The notes below the pieces were generated by a model. The model was not told where the DNA came from, searched no databases, and saw only the letters and a list, made by a program, of their open reading frames with translations. A program made the position numbers and the translations under genes. From positions 4,127,490-4,191,489 of the forward strand of contig NZ_SJPP01000001.1 in assembly GCF_007860075.1 (NCBI RefSeq): 64,000 nt of DNA, in the 5' to 3' direction. The stretch is from Symmachiella macrocystis (GTDB lineage: Bacteria; Planctomycetota; Planctomycetia; Planctomycetales; Planctomycetaceae). Positions 32,663 to 42,463 of this stretch are shown here, in pieces (position 1 is the stretch's first letter; each line of letters opens with the position of its first letter).

Positions 32663-33124
32663 TTACAGTTCGTAGTTGACGTCGACTTGCGGGGAACCGC
32701 TTTGGACACTCAACGTGAAATCATTTTTGTTTGGATTGCGATATTTTCCTTCAAACTGGTCCGGGCCATCGTCCTTCCCCTTGCCTTCCGCTGCGATGTG
32801 CTTGAACGCAAGTCGGTATTCCCCCGGGACCATACCATCGCAGGGAACGTATTTGGTCCAGCAGTATGTTCCATCCGCTTTAGTTTGAGTTTCAGCAACC
32901 GGTTTCGCTCCGCTTGCTTCAGTATATGCAGAAATTTTGACGCCGCCTGTAGGTGTCCCGTTCACGGTGACTTTCCCGCTAACTGGAACGACTTCTTTGA
33001 GTTCGTCTACCTCCACGCCAGCTTGCTCTGCGATCTCTTGCTGGCTGATTTCTTTTTCATGACCACAGCCAGCAAGGAGTAGCATGGCCGACAGGAGCAG
33101 CAAAACATCTTTACGAAAAAACAT
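32663..33124 (-). CDS. Small lipoprotein with carboxypeptidase-regulatory-like fold
   Basis: The 153-residue product has a lipoprotein signal (MFFRKDVLLLLSAMLLLAGC, lipobox LLAGC). After a short helical spacer (SQQEIAEQAGVEVDELKEVV) comes a beta-sandwich like the carboxypeptidase regulatory domain: VSGKVTVNGTPTGGVKISAY and TKADGTYCW, with GEYRLAFKH. In planctomycetes such lipoproteins commonly accompany DUF1559 pseudopilin-like genes, and one lies upstream here on the same strand. The third of three consecutive ATGs (33124) has the best distance to GAGG. Function is unknown. Confidence 0.85.
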   Translation of the reverse strand: MFFRKDVLLLLSAMLLLAGCGHEKEISQQEIAEQAGVEVDELKEVVPVSGKVTVNGTPTGGVKISAYTEASGAKPVAETQTKADGTYCWTKYVPCDGMVPGEYRLAFKHIAAEGKGKDDGPDQFEGKYRNPNKNDFTLSVQSGSPQVDVNYEL

Positions 33125-33177
33125 CATCATCCCTCGTATGACATTACTCAAGTGTGAACTATTTGTTTACATAAAAG

Positions 33178-33207
33178 CCACCAGCCCGGCCGACGCCGGG
33201 CTGGTGG
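33178..33207 (-). terminator. Strong terminator after the DUF1559 gene
   Basis: CCACCAGCCCGGC and GCCGGGCTGGTGG form perfect 13-base arms around a four-base loop. On the minus strand the stem is followed by CTTTTA. It lies about 60 bases past the DUF1559 stop, so most transcripts should end before the lipoprotein gene. Confidence 0.85.
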
Positions 33208-33266
33208 AGCAATTCACGGTCTAACTAACTCAGCAGGAAAGTATAATAATACTCGCCAGCAAACGA

Positions 33267-34427
33267 TTAAAATTCACCCGTAGTTGCACCATCTTGGAAA
33301 GCGTGCAAGTTCAACAAGGTGGTACGTTCTGTACTTTGGCTGAGGAACTGAACAGATCCATCAGCGAACAAGAAGAAGGCTCCGCCTGTGTGGAAGCTAT
33401 AGAAGTTATACTTGCTATTGCAGTTGATCAGGCAGGTACCACCCGGACGACCACCCGGACAGCCAGCGGTAAAGTCGTAACCTGCAGACCCCATTCCACC
33501 GCGGCAAGCGCCAGGTGTGAGTCCACGCCAGAAGTGTCCAGTACTCCACTGCCAGTCATTCCAAGCCGGTCCCATGAGGCCGGTACCTTCGTCCAACAGA
33601 TCATTAACCGGTTTCCCCAAAACCCATTCTTTTGAGTCAGGAGAAGACTTTTCGCCGATGATGAACGTGTTTGACGTTCCGTCGACGATTTGACCGATTT
33701 TAATACCGTCGGATCCGGCTTCGCCCACACCGTGTTCGATGTCAATAATTCCTTGACCGCCATTCAAGTCGGACGACAGCCAGTCAGCAATTCCGGTGTA
33801 ATCCAAAGCACCACCGGTGTAATAAACCTGGGCACCGTAGCCAGAGCTCAACCAGTCGTCGAGGTACGGAGCAACCTTGTTTGAGGGGTGCGGAGAAGAC
33901 GGGCAGATAAACGCCGGGATAACAGCGTTCAGGGCAGCCGGATCATGAGCCTGTGTCCACACACCAGAAGCGTTTCCACCTTTGGTACTCACGCCAACAC
34001 ATGTCGGAACGCCAGTTCCGTCAGGATTGAGTGAACCCATCATGGTATCAAACTTAATACCTTCGTAGACATTGCCTTGGTCCATGTAGGGCAAAATGCG
34101 TTCGACCCACGTATGGATGTTACTGTCGATTTCGCCGCTATCGGTCCGTGGTCCCGGACCTTCGCCAATGTCAAAGGTTGAATCACCAGCGTTGGCTGAG
34201 AAGGCAGCCGGGAAGCGACCAAACACATCGTGATAATTATGGAATGCAAGACCAATTTGCTTGACGTTGTTACGACAAGCTGTTCGGCGGGCCGCTTCGC
34301 GGGCCTGCTGAACGGCCGGCAAGAGCAGCGCGATGAGGATTGCAATAATCGCAATCACCACCAGCAACTCGATGAGCGTAAACGCTCGTTGCCGACTTCG
34401 TAATTTCGGATTCGACGGTGTCATCAT
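33267..34427 (-). CDS. DUF1559 pseudopilin-like protein
   Basis: DUF1559 proteins are the very large planctomycete family with a type IV prepilin-like N terminus. The 386-residue product starts [14 protein letters not shown] and then [20 protein letters not shown], a prepilin methylation and cleavage motif with the conserved Glu5. The following [20 protein letters not shown] and [15 protein letters not shown] are standard for DUF1559, as are the C-terminal [16 protein letters not shown] and the H-x-G-G motif. The function of the family is unsettled: either surface pili-like structures or secretion. GGGGA lies eight bases before ATG 34427. A strong hairpin ends the gene. Confidence 0.94.
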   Translation of the reverse strand: MMTPSNPKLRSRQRAFTLIELLVVIAIIAILIALLLPAVQQAREAARRTACRNNVKQIGLAFHNYHDVFGRFPAAFSANAGDSTFDIGEGPGPRTDSGEIDSNIHTWVERILPYMDQGNVYEGIKFDTMMGSLNPDGTGVPTCVGVSTKGGNASGVWTQAHDPAALNAVIPAFICPSSPHPSNKVAPYLDDWLSSGYGAQVYYTGGALDYTGIADWLSSDLNGGQGIIDIEHGVGEAGSDGIKIGQIVDGTSNTFIIGEKSSPDSKEWVLGKPVNDLLDEGTGLMGPAWNDWQWSTGHFWRGLTPGACRGGMGSAGYDFTAGCPGGRPGGTCLINCNSKYNFYSFHTGGAFFLFADGSVQFLSQSTERTTLLNLHAFQDGATTGEF

Positions 34428-35056
34428 GGAATGTTCCCCTTTGGGAAAAGAGACAGAAAAACGGAGAAAACAGAGAAAACAACTTGTCGCCTTCAACCAA
34501 GCAATGCAGTGACCTAACTGGGGGCGACGTTTAAAACCGTGAATTTTGCCCAAACCGGACTTGGAATAAAAAAAGAAAAAACCTAACTCTCTATTCACAA
34601 CCCAGGGCACCGCAAACAGCCACTGCGAGTTCACCTAACACTTGGTCGACCAGAATTGGCTCGAAGCAGCCCATTCAAGTCGGGCGAATGTAGATGATTA
34701 ACTAGCTTGGATTCTTGAGAAATGATCTTAGCAAAACTAGCTAAACCATAGCCGTATTGCTGTGTTACACAAAAAATAAAGAAACTTTCTTGAAGCATCC
34801 TAGAATGTCGAATCGGGGACTGAAAGTCAAGTGATTTCCTGGAATTGTCGTCAAAATCAAAAAAATGCCCCGAGCTATAAACGACCATCGATATGAAAGA
34901 CACCGATTGTGAGTTCAAGCAGTATCCATAGCAAAAAATGGTTCTTTGAAAGTCGTTTGTGATTGCATTGTTGCGATTTTGCGTTCGCGTTGTTTTTTTT
35001 CCCCGCATGTGAAGTCATGCCAAATTGAAGGCTGGACTAATTCAATCCTGGGGGCA
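34428..35056. other. AT-rich leader of the DUF1559 gene
   Basis: About 630 bases, visibly richer in A and T than the neighbours, between the HEAT-repeat gene and the DUF1559 gene (both minus strand). An open frame of 125 codons at 34631-35008 has no family feature and looks accidental. The stretch likely holds the DUF1559 promoter and a long leader; no known RNA motif was recognised. Confidence 0.5.
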
Positions 35057-36844
35057 TTAGGGAAGTGGCTCTAAAAACCAACTGTCCTGACCAATAGTCA
35101 TTGGTTTGGGAGTCGGTAGTTCGTCGCCGGTCAATTCCTTGACAGCCCAGAGCAGAGCCATTCGCAGACGCATCCCTGAATCGTCACTGCCTGAAGTTGC
35201 AAATAGTGAATCATCTAGCGCGAATCGACGCAGCATCGGGGCGTGATCGACAGCTTGCATTCGAGCAAGAGCAATGGCAGACATCTGCTTGACGAGAGAG
35301 ACTTCGCTGGGGCGGGGCTCAAAATCAAGGATTCGATCGGTGAAGGCGTCTTCGAGCTTCTCATCGCGGCTGCCTTCGTTGATCCGGCCCAACGCCCAGA
35401 TTGCAGAGCCTCTTGAAAGATTATTCATCCGGACGCGCTTAGGGATATACTGGACTAGCAACGGTGTGGCATCTTTTGCCTGTAGCGCGCCTAACGCTTC
35501 AAACAGATGGGCCACCTGCTCATCCATGCCCGGTTGATTGGTGCTTTTGCGTCGTTGGGTCAATTCTGAGGCTTGGGCAATCAGGGCGGGAATGGTCTCT
35601 GGGACCGCTAGTTTGCGGAGCGCCCAGGTGGCGGGAAGCCGAACTTCCACGCGCGGGGACTCCATCAATTCAATGAACCGATCAGCTGCTGGTTTGTGTT
35701 CGAGTGCTCCCAGCAATAATGAGGCTTGCTCTTGTCCTTGCCATCGGTCTTCGGCGAGAACCTGCATGGCGGCTGCGCGAATCGGTTCGTTCAGGTCTGG
35801 TTTTTCCGATAACTTAAGAAGACCCTCACTGATTTCGCTGCGAACTCCGGGGTGCGGATCCGCCATCAATTTGCTGAGCGGCACGATGTGATCAACCGCC
35901 GGAAGCTGCAGCATGGACAGCGCTCCCAGCCGCCGGACTTCCGGATCGGGGCTCTGCATCGCTTCTTCCGCCATGGGCAGTACCAGGGCGTAATCGATCT
36001 CGTTCAGCCGTTTCAATGCAGCGGCGGCAATCGCTGGCTCGTCATGATCGGCCAACTCAGTGATGAGTTTCTTGGCTCCAGCACTCGAATGACCGGCGAG
36101 AAGGCGAATGGCGCAAAATTGATTGATGAACCGAGGGCTTCTGGTGTCACCAGCAAGACGCTCCGCATCTTGTTCGAGACCGGACTCCGCGATCTTTCCT
36201 GCTGCAGTTGCTGCCTCCAGGCGTACGGCCGAAGTGCGTGTCAGGTCATTTGCAATCGCGACCAAGCTAGGCAAAGCGGATTGGTGTTGGAGTTCACCGA
36301 GACCACGCATCGCCAGAACCAGGTTGCGTGGGCCTGTTTCCTTCGCGGCAAGGCGCTCCACCCAGACCGTTTTTGCTGCGGGATTTTCCCAGGCGGCTAG
36401 GGCGGGTTCAATGAGTTGCGCCAAGTCAGCTCCGTGGGACTGCGATGTCTCGAGCAGCTTGTCGCTCGAAGCACGCGAGTCCAGAGCAATCAACGCGCGA
36501 GCCGCCGCATAGCGTGCGGTCGGGTGCGATTCCTCAGCCACGAGGATTTCCTCAAGCCGGGGAACCGCTTTGTCCAGACCGGGAATGTCCCGCTGGCTCG
36601 CGCGGGCGATCGACTCAGCCGCCATGCGCTGCATGTCGATCTCGGGGCGATTGAGTGCCTCCAGCCACAGCGTTGTCAGGTTGGGATGGATATCCTTGAC
36701 AGGCTCGGGGATTTGAATCCCCGGATCGGAATCCATCAGGAAATCAGTTTGGATTTCTGCAAAGGCCACTTGCCCGGCACAACAGAGAGAGGCGAGAAGC
36801 CATGCCGTTGTACAAAGCAATTTCAGCCGACGGTAATGACACAT
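35057..36844 (-). CDS. Exported HEAT-repeat protein (last gene of ABC unit)
   Basis: The 595-residue product has a signal peptide (about 1-29, LLCTTAWLLASLCCAGQVAFA-like core, shortened here) and then an all-helical solenoid of HEAT-like repeats, visible as recurring pairs such as HPTARYAAARALIALDSRA, RTSAVRLEAATAAGKIAES, DPEVRRLGALSMLQLPAV and PRVEVRLPATWALRKLAVP. Repeats continue to near residue 560. HEAT solenoids bind proteins; no catalytic motif is seen. It begins ten bases after the ABC permease stop, so it is part of the same transcript as the transporter genes and may be its extracytoplasmic partner. Confidence 0.85.
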   Translation of the reverse strand: MCHYRRLKLLCTTAWLLASLCCAGQVAFAEIQTDFLMDSDPGIQIPEPVKDIHPNLTTLWLEALNRPEIDMQRMAAESIARASQRDIPGLDKAVPRLEEILVAEESHPTARYAAARALIALDSRASSDKLLETSQSHGADLAQLIEPALAAWENPAAKTVWVERLAAKETGPRNLVLAMRGLGELQHQSALPSLVAIANDLTRTSAVRLEAATAAGKIAESGLEQDAERLAGDTRSPRFINQFCAIRLLAGHSSAGAKKLITELADHDEPAIAAAALKRLNEIDYALVLPMAEEAMQSPDPEVRRLGALSMLQLPAVDHIVPLSKLMADPHPGVRSEISEGLLKLSEKPDLNEPIRAAAMQVLAEDRWQGQEQASLLLGALEHKPAADRFIELMESPRVEVRLPATWALRKLAVPETIPALIAQASELTQRRKSTNQPGMDEQVAHLFEALGALQAKDATPLLVQYIPKRVRMNNLSRGSAIWALGRINEGSRDEKLEDAFTDRILDFEPRPSEVSLVKQMSAIALARMQAVDHAPMLRRFALDDSLFATSGSDDSGMRLRMALLWAVKELTGDELPTPKPMTIGQDSWFLEPLP

Positions 36845-36854
36845 GCAAGGTCGC

Positions 36855-38513
36855 TCACTGGGGTTTTGAAATATGATAGGCCCAGGCAGGCAACACGATC
36901 AAAGATATTAGCGATCCGATTCCCATAAACCACCAGTTTGCGGGAATGAGATCGTAGTTATCAAAGCCTGGCATTCTGATCGCCGAAAAGGCAGCAGCAA
37001 TCGAACTGAAAGATAAAGCCGTTTCTACAACACGATGTCCAAACGGGGCGTCTTTGCCCATCCAGACCAATAATGGCAAGCAACAGATGGACAGCAAAAC
37101 TCCGTAGGCACTGGCAATCGCAACGGCAGAGCGACGGAAAAAACAGCCGACGGCCGCACTGCAGGACATTGCAAAAAATGCGGTGAGCACCAGACAAACA
37201 ATGACGCGCTGGACCTGCAGGCTCATTCCCGGTTCGATGTAGGCAATCACCATATATCCCGGCATGGTGGCACAAAGCAGGAGCATCAATGGCAAAATGG
37301 CGCTGAGCAGTTTGCCCCAAATGATGCGGGTCATGGACAGGGGTGTTGTCTGTAGCAATTGCCAGCTTCCAAATTCGCGTTCCGTGCTGAGCAGCCCCGC
37401 GGACAGGCTGGGGGCGATCAGGACGATCAATGCGACTTGCATCACAACCATGATGCCGCCAATCGTTTCCACGCCCCAGTCAGTCGTGCCGGCGGTCGTC
37501 GCGTATGTGAGTCCCAAGGAGAGCATCGCACAGACGGCGACTAGTCGCAGGAGCCAGTTCAGTCGCCCGAATTTGCGACAGCGAAACTCTTTGACCATCA
37601 CGGGATTAAGAAACAACGGGATGGGCTGGGACCGTTTCTGAGGATCCACCAGAAAGAATATTCTTCGCAGGAGCTGACCGGACTTGGAGAGGTCATCGCT
37701 CATCGTTCCGGAGGCCCGCGATTTGTCGAAGATTTTGTGATTCAGGCGACTAATTGTCCAAACTGACGTAACGACGGTGCAGAGCAGAGACCAGACCGTG
37801 AATTGTCCCATGACGTTTGTTTTGGTCATCAACCCTTGGCCGCCAATATCCGCCGCACCGGTGAGTGACGTCAGCGCCGCCAAGGGGGACATACTACGTA
37901 ACATTTCGCCCAGACTGGCTAGACTGCCTTCGGTACCTTGGAAGAAATAGTGGGGGCCCAAAGTCAAAACGCACGTCACAAGCACAATGCCATAGGTAAT
38001 GCGAATCGCCGAGTCGACCGATTGCGCGTAGCTGCTCACGAGCAGGCCAATGGCCGTGTATTGCAGCGCCACAAGCAGGAGCAACAGGTAGACTTTTCCG
38101 ATTTCTTCGTACAGCGACAGGCCGCCCATCGAATAACAGGCCCCTGCTGCTGGGAGGCTCATAGCGAGAATCATGCCCGCCAACGACAACGACGCCAGCA
38201 GTTTTGCAAAGAAAATCCGCACGGGACCTAACGGAGTATTGAATAGCAGGCCCAGCGTGCCACTTATTTTTTCGCTCACGATGCTCGCTGCTGGAAACAC
38301 CGGCAGCAATAACAGCAGCGTGGCCATCAGCCCATATCCGAACAAGCGGAAAATCTGCTGCGAGCGCGCTCCTAGCAGCGCGACTTGTCCGTCGGTTGGC
38401 CAGCGGGCGGCAATCAACAGGGCAAACAGCGTCGCTATCGCAATCTGAAAAACAATCATCCGTCGGCGACGCAGCGGCGTGACCAACTCTCGCCTCAACA
38501 CCGCACTAAACAT
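36855..38513 (-). CDS. ABC-2 type transporter permease, long two-half form
   Basis: The 552-residue membrane protein has about twelve hydrophobic segments in two similar halves. Each half has the ABC-2 style SEKISGTLGLLFNTPLGPVRIFFAK (residues near 80-104) and STEREFGSWQLLQTTPLSMTRIIWGKL (near 375-400), the coupling-helix regions of this type. It would form the membrane channel for the ATPase encoded just upstream; the two genes overlap by eight bases. The substrate cannot be inferred. The fused two-half form resembles permeases of efflux or cell-surface exporters more than nutrient uptake systems. Confidence 0.88.
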   Translation of the reverse strand: MFSAVLRRELVTPLRRRRMIVFQIAIATLFALLIAARWPTDGQVALLGARSQQIFRLFGYGLMATLLLLLPVFPAASIVSEKISGTLGLLFNTPLGPVRIFFAKLLASLSLAGMILAMSLPAAGACYSMGGLSLYEEIGKVYLLLLLVALQYTAIGLLVSSYAQSVDSAIRITYGIVLVTCVLTLGPHYFFQGTEGSLASLGEMLRSMSPLAALTSLTGAADIGGQGLMTKTNVMGQFTVWSLLCTVVTSVWTISRLNHKIFDKSRASGTMSDDLSKSGQLLRRIFFLVDPQKRSQPIPLFLNPVMVKEFRCRKFGRLNWLLRLVAVCAMLSLGLTYATTAGTTDWGVETIGGIMVVMQVALIVLIAPSLSAGLLSTEREFGSWQLLQTTPLSMTRIIWGKLLSAILPLMLLLCATMPGYMVIAYIEPGMSLQVQRVIVCLVLTAFFAMSCSAAVGCFFRRSAVAIASAYGVLLSICCLPLLVWMGKDAPFGHRVVETALSFSSIAAAFSAIRMPGFDNYDLIPANWWFMGIGSLISLIVLPAWAYHISKPQ

Positions 38514-39528
38514 CTGACGTTACTCCAGCAGGGCTCTTTGTTGAGGAACTTGGTGGTGTCGATGTGAACGACATAAACGCTTCTTCCAGGTCCGTTTGAA
38601 CTTCACGAAACTGGCTCACGAAGACACCGGCCTTGAATAGCTTGACCAACATTTTGGCGAGTTGTTCTTCGGTACTCGCAGTTCGAAAGCGAACGATCGA
38701 TTCGGCGCGAGCCTCAACCACTTCGGCACCATCTTCGATAGAGGCTCGGATGACTTTGGCGGCCGATTTCACGTCCTCTGCTTTGAGGAGGTGCGCTTCC
38801 ACAGTACGTTGCTGGCTGACGAGGCTGCCGATGTCTTCGACCGTCCCAAATGCTCGCAATGTCCCGTTGGTAATAATCGCGACCTGCTGACAAATACGCG
38901 CCAATTCCGGAAGGATATGGCTAGTCACCATCAAAGTCTTTCCTTGCCCAGCCAATTCGATGAGCAGATCTCGCATTTCGATGCGTGACTGCGGGTCGAG
39001 ACCGTTGACGGGTTCGTCTAGGATTAAGACTTTGGGATCGTGCAGTAGCGTGCGGGCTAGACCCACACGTTGCTGCATACCGTGACTGAGACTTTCGACG
39101 AACCGATCCTTCATGTATTCGGTATTTGTCATTTGCATGACATCCTTGATCCGCGAGGCGCGCTGCGCGGTGGACATCCCGAAGGCGGCACCAAAAAAGT
39201 CAAGGTACTCGCTGACGCGCATGTTGTCATAGGAACCGAATTTGTCGGGCATATAGCCGACCAATCGCTTCATCTCCCGGGCATCCTCGACACAATCCAC
39301 ACCGTCAATAGTGGCGGTTCCTGAAGTCGGGCGGCTGAGCCCCACCAGGATTTTGATCGTTGTCGTTTTGCCCGCGCCGTTTGGACCAATGACACCTAGG
39401 ATTTGGCCCGCATCCAGGGAGAGGGTCAAATCATTGAGTGCCGTGAAGGAACCATACCGTTTCGTCAAGTTTTTAATGTCGAGAACGGGTTTTTCGCCGG
39501 ACTTTTTAGGCGATGCTTTCGCATTCAT
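38506..39528 (-). CDS. ABC transporter ATP-binding protein
   Basis: The 340-residue ATPase has Walker A GPNGAGKTT (48-56), the signature LSHGMQQR (147-154), Walker B VLILDEP (167-173) and the switch histidine in TSHIL (His204). The C-terminal extension from about 225 resembles the DUF4162-like tail of ABC-2 exporters. It powers the permease encoded next (eight-base overlap) and follows the large exported protein gene by three bases. Together they form one transcriptional unit. The substrate is unknown; lipid, polysaccharide or protein export are all open. Confidence 0.94.
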   Translation of the reverse strand: MNAKASPKKSGEKPVLDIKNLTKRYGSFTALNDLTLSLDAGQILGVIGPNGAGKTTTIKILVGLSRPTSGTATIDGVDCVEDAREMKRLVGYMPDKFGSYDNMRVSEYLDFFGAAFGMSTAQRASRIKDVMQMTNTEYMKDRFVESLSHGMQQRVGLARTLLHDPKVLILDEPVNGLDPQSRIEMRDLLIELAGQGKTLMVTSHILPELARICQQVAIITNGTLRAFGTVEDIGSLVSQQRTVEAHLLKAEDVKSAAKVIRASIEDGAEVVEARAESIVRFRTASTEEQLAKMLVKLFKAGVFVSQFREVQTDLEEAFMSFTSTPPSSSTKSPAGVTSDV

Positions 39529-39531
39529 GCG

Positions 39532-42102
39532 TCAGTCTTCTTCATTTGTTGAGTCTAATGTAGTGCCCCAGAGTCGCAGTGAAAGCGAATGGACTTTCCA
39601 GGAATTGGCAGGTGTGTCCGCATTAATATTGGCGTCGGCTGCAGCGGCATCCTCGGGGACACCGGCGCTCAACCCCAAGGTGAGTTCGCCATTTTCCGAA
39701 ATCGTCAAGGCCTCGGGGTCGTCGATATCAATAACCACTGTCCCTACGGGATCCGTAACGGTTTCCAGGCTAACCACTTCATCGCCTTTGACACCCAGGA
39801 TCTCAATCTGGCCCATGAGCCCCGACACACCGATCTCGATGCGTGCTTTGTTAGCCGTTAGCGGCAGGAAGGCCGGGGGGACCTGAACGCTGAGCCACGT
39901 CGTACTGAGACTGGAACGCGGCTGCCATTCTTGTCGGCCGTCGTCCCAAAATCCTGAGGGGGATGAACCGTCCGGTGGGCGAGTTGTGACGTAATCCAGT
40001 AATGGCGACGGAATGACAACGTCAGTCCCCGCAGGGGGGCGGCTGAACTTCAAAGGTGCAATGACCAACGTGTCACCTTGCTGCTGTAAATTGTCCCCAA
40101 AATCAAAGCCATGCTCCCAGTCATTGACCCAGACCAAAAGCTGGGGTTGATCCAGAGAGGATTGCCAGCGCTGATCGCTGAAGAGTTGTTGCAAAATTCG
40201 CCGTCTGCGGTCCTGAGCGTCATTCAGCAGAGTGGCATTGAGGAACTGATCCGGCTCCAAGACATCTTCAGCACTCGCTGTGAAGTTGCCACCTTCGGCC
40301 ATTTGTGCGCTGATCCGTCCGCGACGCGTCGCCACCATAGCGTCTGAGCCTGTGGACATTTTGCCGGAAGATTTGCCCACAATTCCTTGCCCGTCCAGTG
40401 TTGCTTGCGCTTCTAGCCGGTCGGCATCTTCGCCGGACGCAACGAATTGATACGTCGCTAAACCGGTCGGCTGGGTCAGGCCATCCCAGTGATAAGTCCC
40501 TAGATCGGTCGTAACCATCCGAGACGTTTCTCCGCTTTCCCCAGTCAGGTTCGGTATCAACTCGCCCCCTTGGGATGTCTGGATCTGGTCGTCTCCCCCT
40601 TCAGGCCGATAGACCACAATGGCTCCATGCGACAGAACATCGTCTGTCCCGGCAATGGCCTGCACAAGCTGGACATCTGCAATTGTCTCAGTCGTCCCAT
40701 GACGATTCGAGAGTCCGACGCCGAAGAACAGCATCGCAAAAATCATTGCTAATAGGGAACCGCACCAGCCAAAATGTTCTAGACGGCCCAATTTCCATAA
40801 CCCAACTCCGGCGGCAGCCAGGAGAATCAAGAAACCGCACATTGAACCAATAATCAGCGTCGCCGACGGGACTTCGTAGGAGACAAACTCTTTTGCGAAC
40901 ACTTCCAACGCTTCTGGAGGAAGCGGTTCGTCATCGCGTCTGGCGAAGATAAAAGGAGCAATGTCTTCCATCGGCCCGTGCGGGGCAAATTTTGCCACCA
41001 TTTCGGCCATGCCGGGAGGTGGTGTCTTCATCGTTTTTGTAGGTTTGAAGGGCGGTGGCGGAGGAGCCAATTTCATCCAGCCCCGCGGGCCGAGTGTGGT
41101 GATCAGCACGCGTCCGTCGCCATAGGATCCGGTCAGTGCGGCAGGCCATCCATTGACGGTGTTCCAGACAGTCATGCCCGGCACATCGACACGTGCCATT
41201 TGGACCGGCTCATCGTATTCCAAGGTTTGCCCCACGATCCCTTCGGGAACCTGCAGCGAGGGTGGATCATCGACCCGTACGGACGTAAGTCCTACCTGAT
41301 CCACAACCGTTCCTTGAAATTCGTCACCAAATAACCGCTCCAGTAGCTCCGGGCCGGTCCGATCGAGCATGATCCATAGCCGTCCCCCGGAGTGCACCCA
41401 GCGTCGCACAGCTGTGAGAGCGGCCAAATCATCCACAAGGCGATCGTCAGCGATCACTAGATGGTCCAAGTGATCCAGGCCATTTTCCTCAGCGGGCAGA
41501 AATTGACCTGCCAGAAAACTGACCCGATTATTAAGCCCTTGGTAGACCCGGTTTGCGATGACAAGGTCCACGACTTCCCTCGGCACGTCCCCGGCCGAAT
41601 CCCATCCGGACACAATTCCGGTATTTCGACCGTCTGGAGTAATCGATAATGCCTGGCTGTGCTGAAGTAGCCCGGCACGATTTTTGAGCAATACCTCTTT
41701 CCCCTGCGATTGATCAAACAGCAAAGAGATCACGTTCGCGCGACCGCTGGGGAATTTGTCCGCTGTGGGGAACAAGACGGGGTGAGAAAGCACTAACTTG
41801 GAATGAGCAGGCAACCAGATTTTTCTGCCATACTGAAGAGTCGAAGCACCATCAAAATAGCTGGTGCAAAGTAGCTCCTTAGGAGTGTCCCCATCATTTT
41901 CCAGCCGCAGGGAAAACTCGCCCCAATGCTCAGGCACATATGTAAAACTGCCGAGCCTTGAGTTGGCCTCCAGCGTCAGCCTGACCTCCGATGAGTCATC
42001 CGCTGCGGGAGCGGCCTGACTGAATGCAGATCGAGTCAAACCCAGAACCAACATCAATGTGATGGACAAGGTTGTCAGACGGATCACAAAGTTATTGCGC
42101 AT
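39532..42102 (-). CDS. Large exported membrane protein opening the ABC/HEAT unit
   Basis: The 856-residue product is not assigned to a family. It has a signal peptide (about 1-29), then a long extracytoplasmic part with an Ig-like region and a Rossmann-like segment with VRRWVHSGGRLWIMLDRTG (near residue 225), as in the glutamine-amidotransferase-like domains of GldG-type ABC partners. Two membrane helices lie near 414-438 and 444-466. The C-terminal part, about 390 residues, is mainly beta and again outside. It is the first gene of a four-gene unit (spacer three bases to the ATPase). A role as substrate-handling subunit of the exporter is inference. Confidence 0.8.
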   Translation of the reverse strand: MRNNFVIRLTTLSITLMLVLGLTRSAFSQAAPAADDSSEVRLTLEANSRLGSFTYVPEHWGEFSLRLENDGDTPKELLCTSYFDGASTLQYGRKIWLPAHSKLVLSHPVLFPTADKFPSGRANVISLLFDQSQGKEVLLKNRAGLLQHSQALSITPDGRNTGIVSGWDSAGDVPREVVDLVIANRVYQGLNNRVSFLAGQFLPAEENGLDHLDHLVIADDRLVDDLAALTAVRRWVHSGGRLWIMLDRTGPELLERLFGDEFQGTVVDQVGLTSVRVDDPPSLQVPEGIVGQTLEYDEPVQMARVDVPGMTVWNTVNGWPAALTGSYGDGRVLITTLGPRGWMKLAPPPPPFKPTKTMKTPPPGMAEMVAKFAPHGPMEDIAPFIFARRDDEPLPPEALEVFAKEFVSYEVPSATLIIGSMCGFLILLAAAGVGLWKLGRLEHFGWCGSLLAMIFAMLFFGVGLSNRHGTTETIADVQLVQAIAGTDDVLSHGAIVVYRPEGGDDQIQTSQGGELIPNLTGESGETSRMVTTDLGTYHWDGLTQPTGLATYQFVASGEDADRLEAQATLDGQGIVGKSSGKMSTGSDAMVATRRGRISAQMAEGGNFTASAEDVLEPDQFLNATLLNDAQDRRRRILQQLFSDQRWQSSLDQPQLLVWVNDWEHGFDFGDNLQQQGDTLVIAPLKFSRPPAGTDVVIPSPLLDYVTTRPPDGSSPSGFWDDGRQEWQPRSSLSTTWLSVQVPPAFLPLTANKARIEIGVSGLMGQIEILGVKGDEVVSLETVTDPVGTVVIDIDDPEALTISENGELTLGLSAGVPEDAAAADANINADTPANSWKVHSLSLRLWGTTLDSTNEED

Positions 42103-42463
42103 GATGGACAGGCCAGGCCTTCATAAGACAAAGGTAAGGCGTCGCGTTCCTTTGTCTGAGGGGCTTTTCAACAGGTCGCGAATCCAGTTGTCAATTCCAA
42201 CGATTTTACTGGTATTTATTGGCGATTGTACTGATCGATATTGGCTGTCGCAACCCAGCGAAAAACGCAACGGCCAAATGTCGGCACCGCGGAGAAAGCC
42301 GGCTTTTGATCAGATCGCCCTCAAGCGACACGCCCGGCATTACTCACCAACCTTGCATTTGTTAAACTACCTTCTCCATCTGTATGAATTGCCGTCGTGC
42401 CGACGTTCGCGTGGTCTCGCCGCAATCCTGATCCCGGCTAGCACAGGCATAATTGAGATTCGC
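42103..42463. other. Divergent spacer between the ABC unit and the carbamoyltransferase gene
   Basis: About 360 bases. The carbamoyltransferase frame stays open through it by chance, but family homology starts only at 42464. It should hold the divergent promoters; none is clear. Confidence 0.5.

Noticed and set aside
34631..35008. 125-codon open frame in the DUF1559 leader
   Set aside because: AT-rich, no homology, no ribosome binding site; more likely leader sequence.
42059..42463. N-terminal extension of the carbamoyltransferase to 42059
   Set aside because: Homology begins at 42464; the extension overlaps the divergent gene and has no family character.
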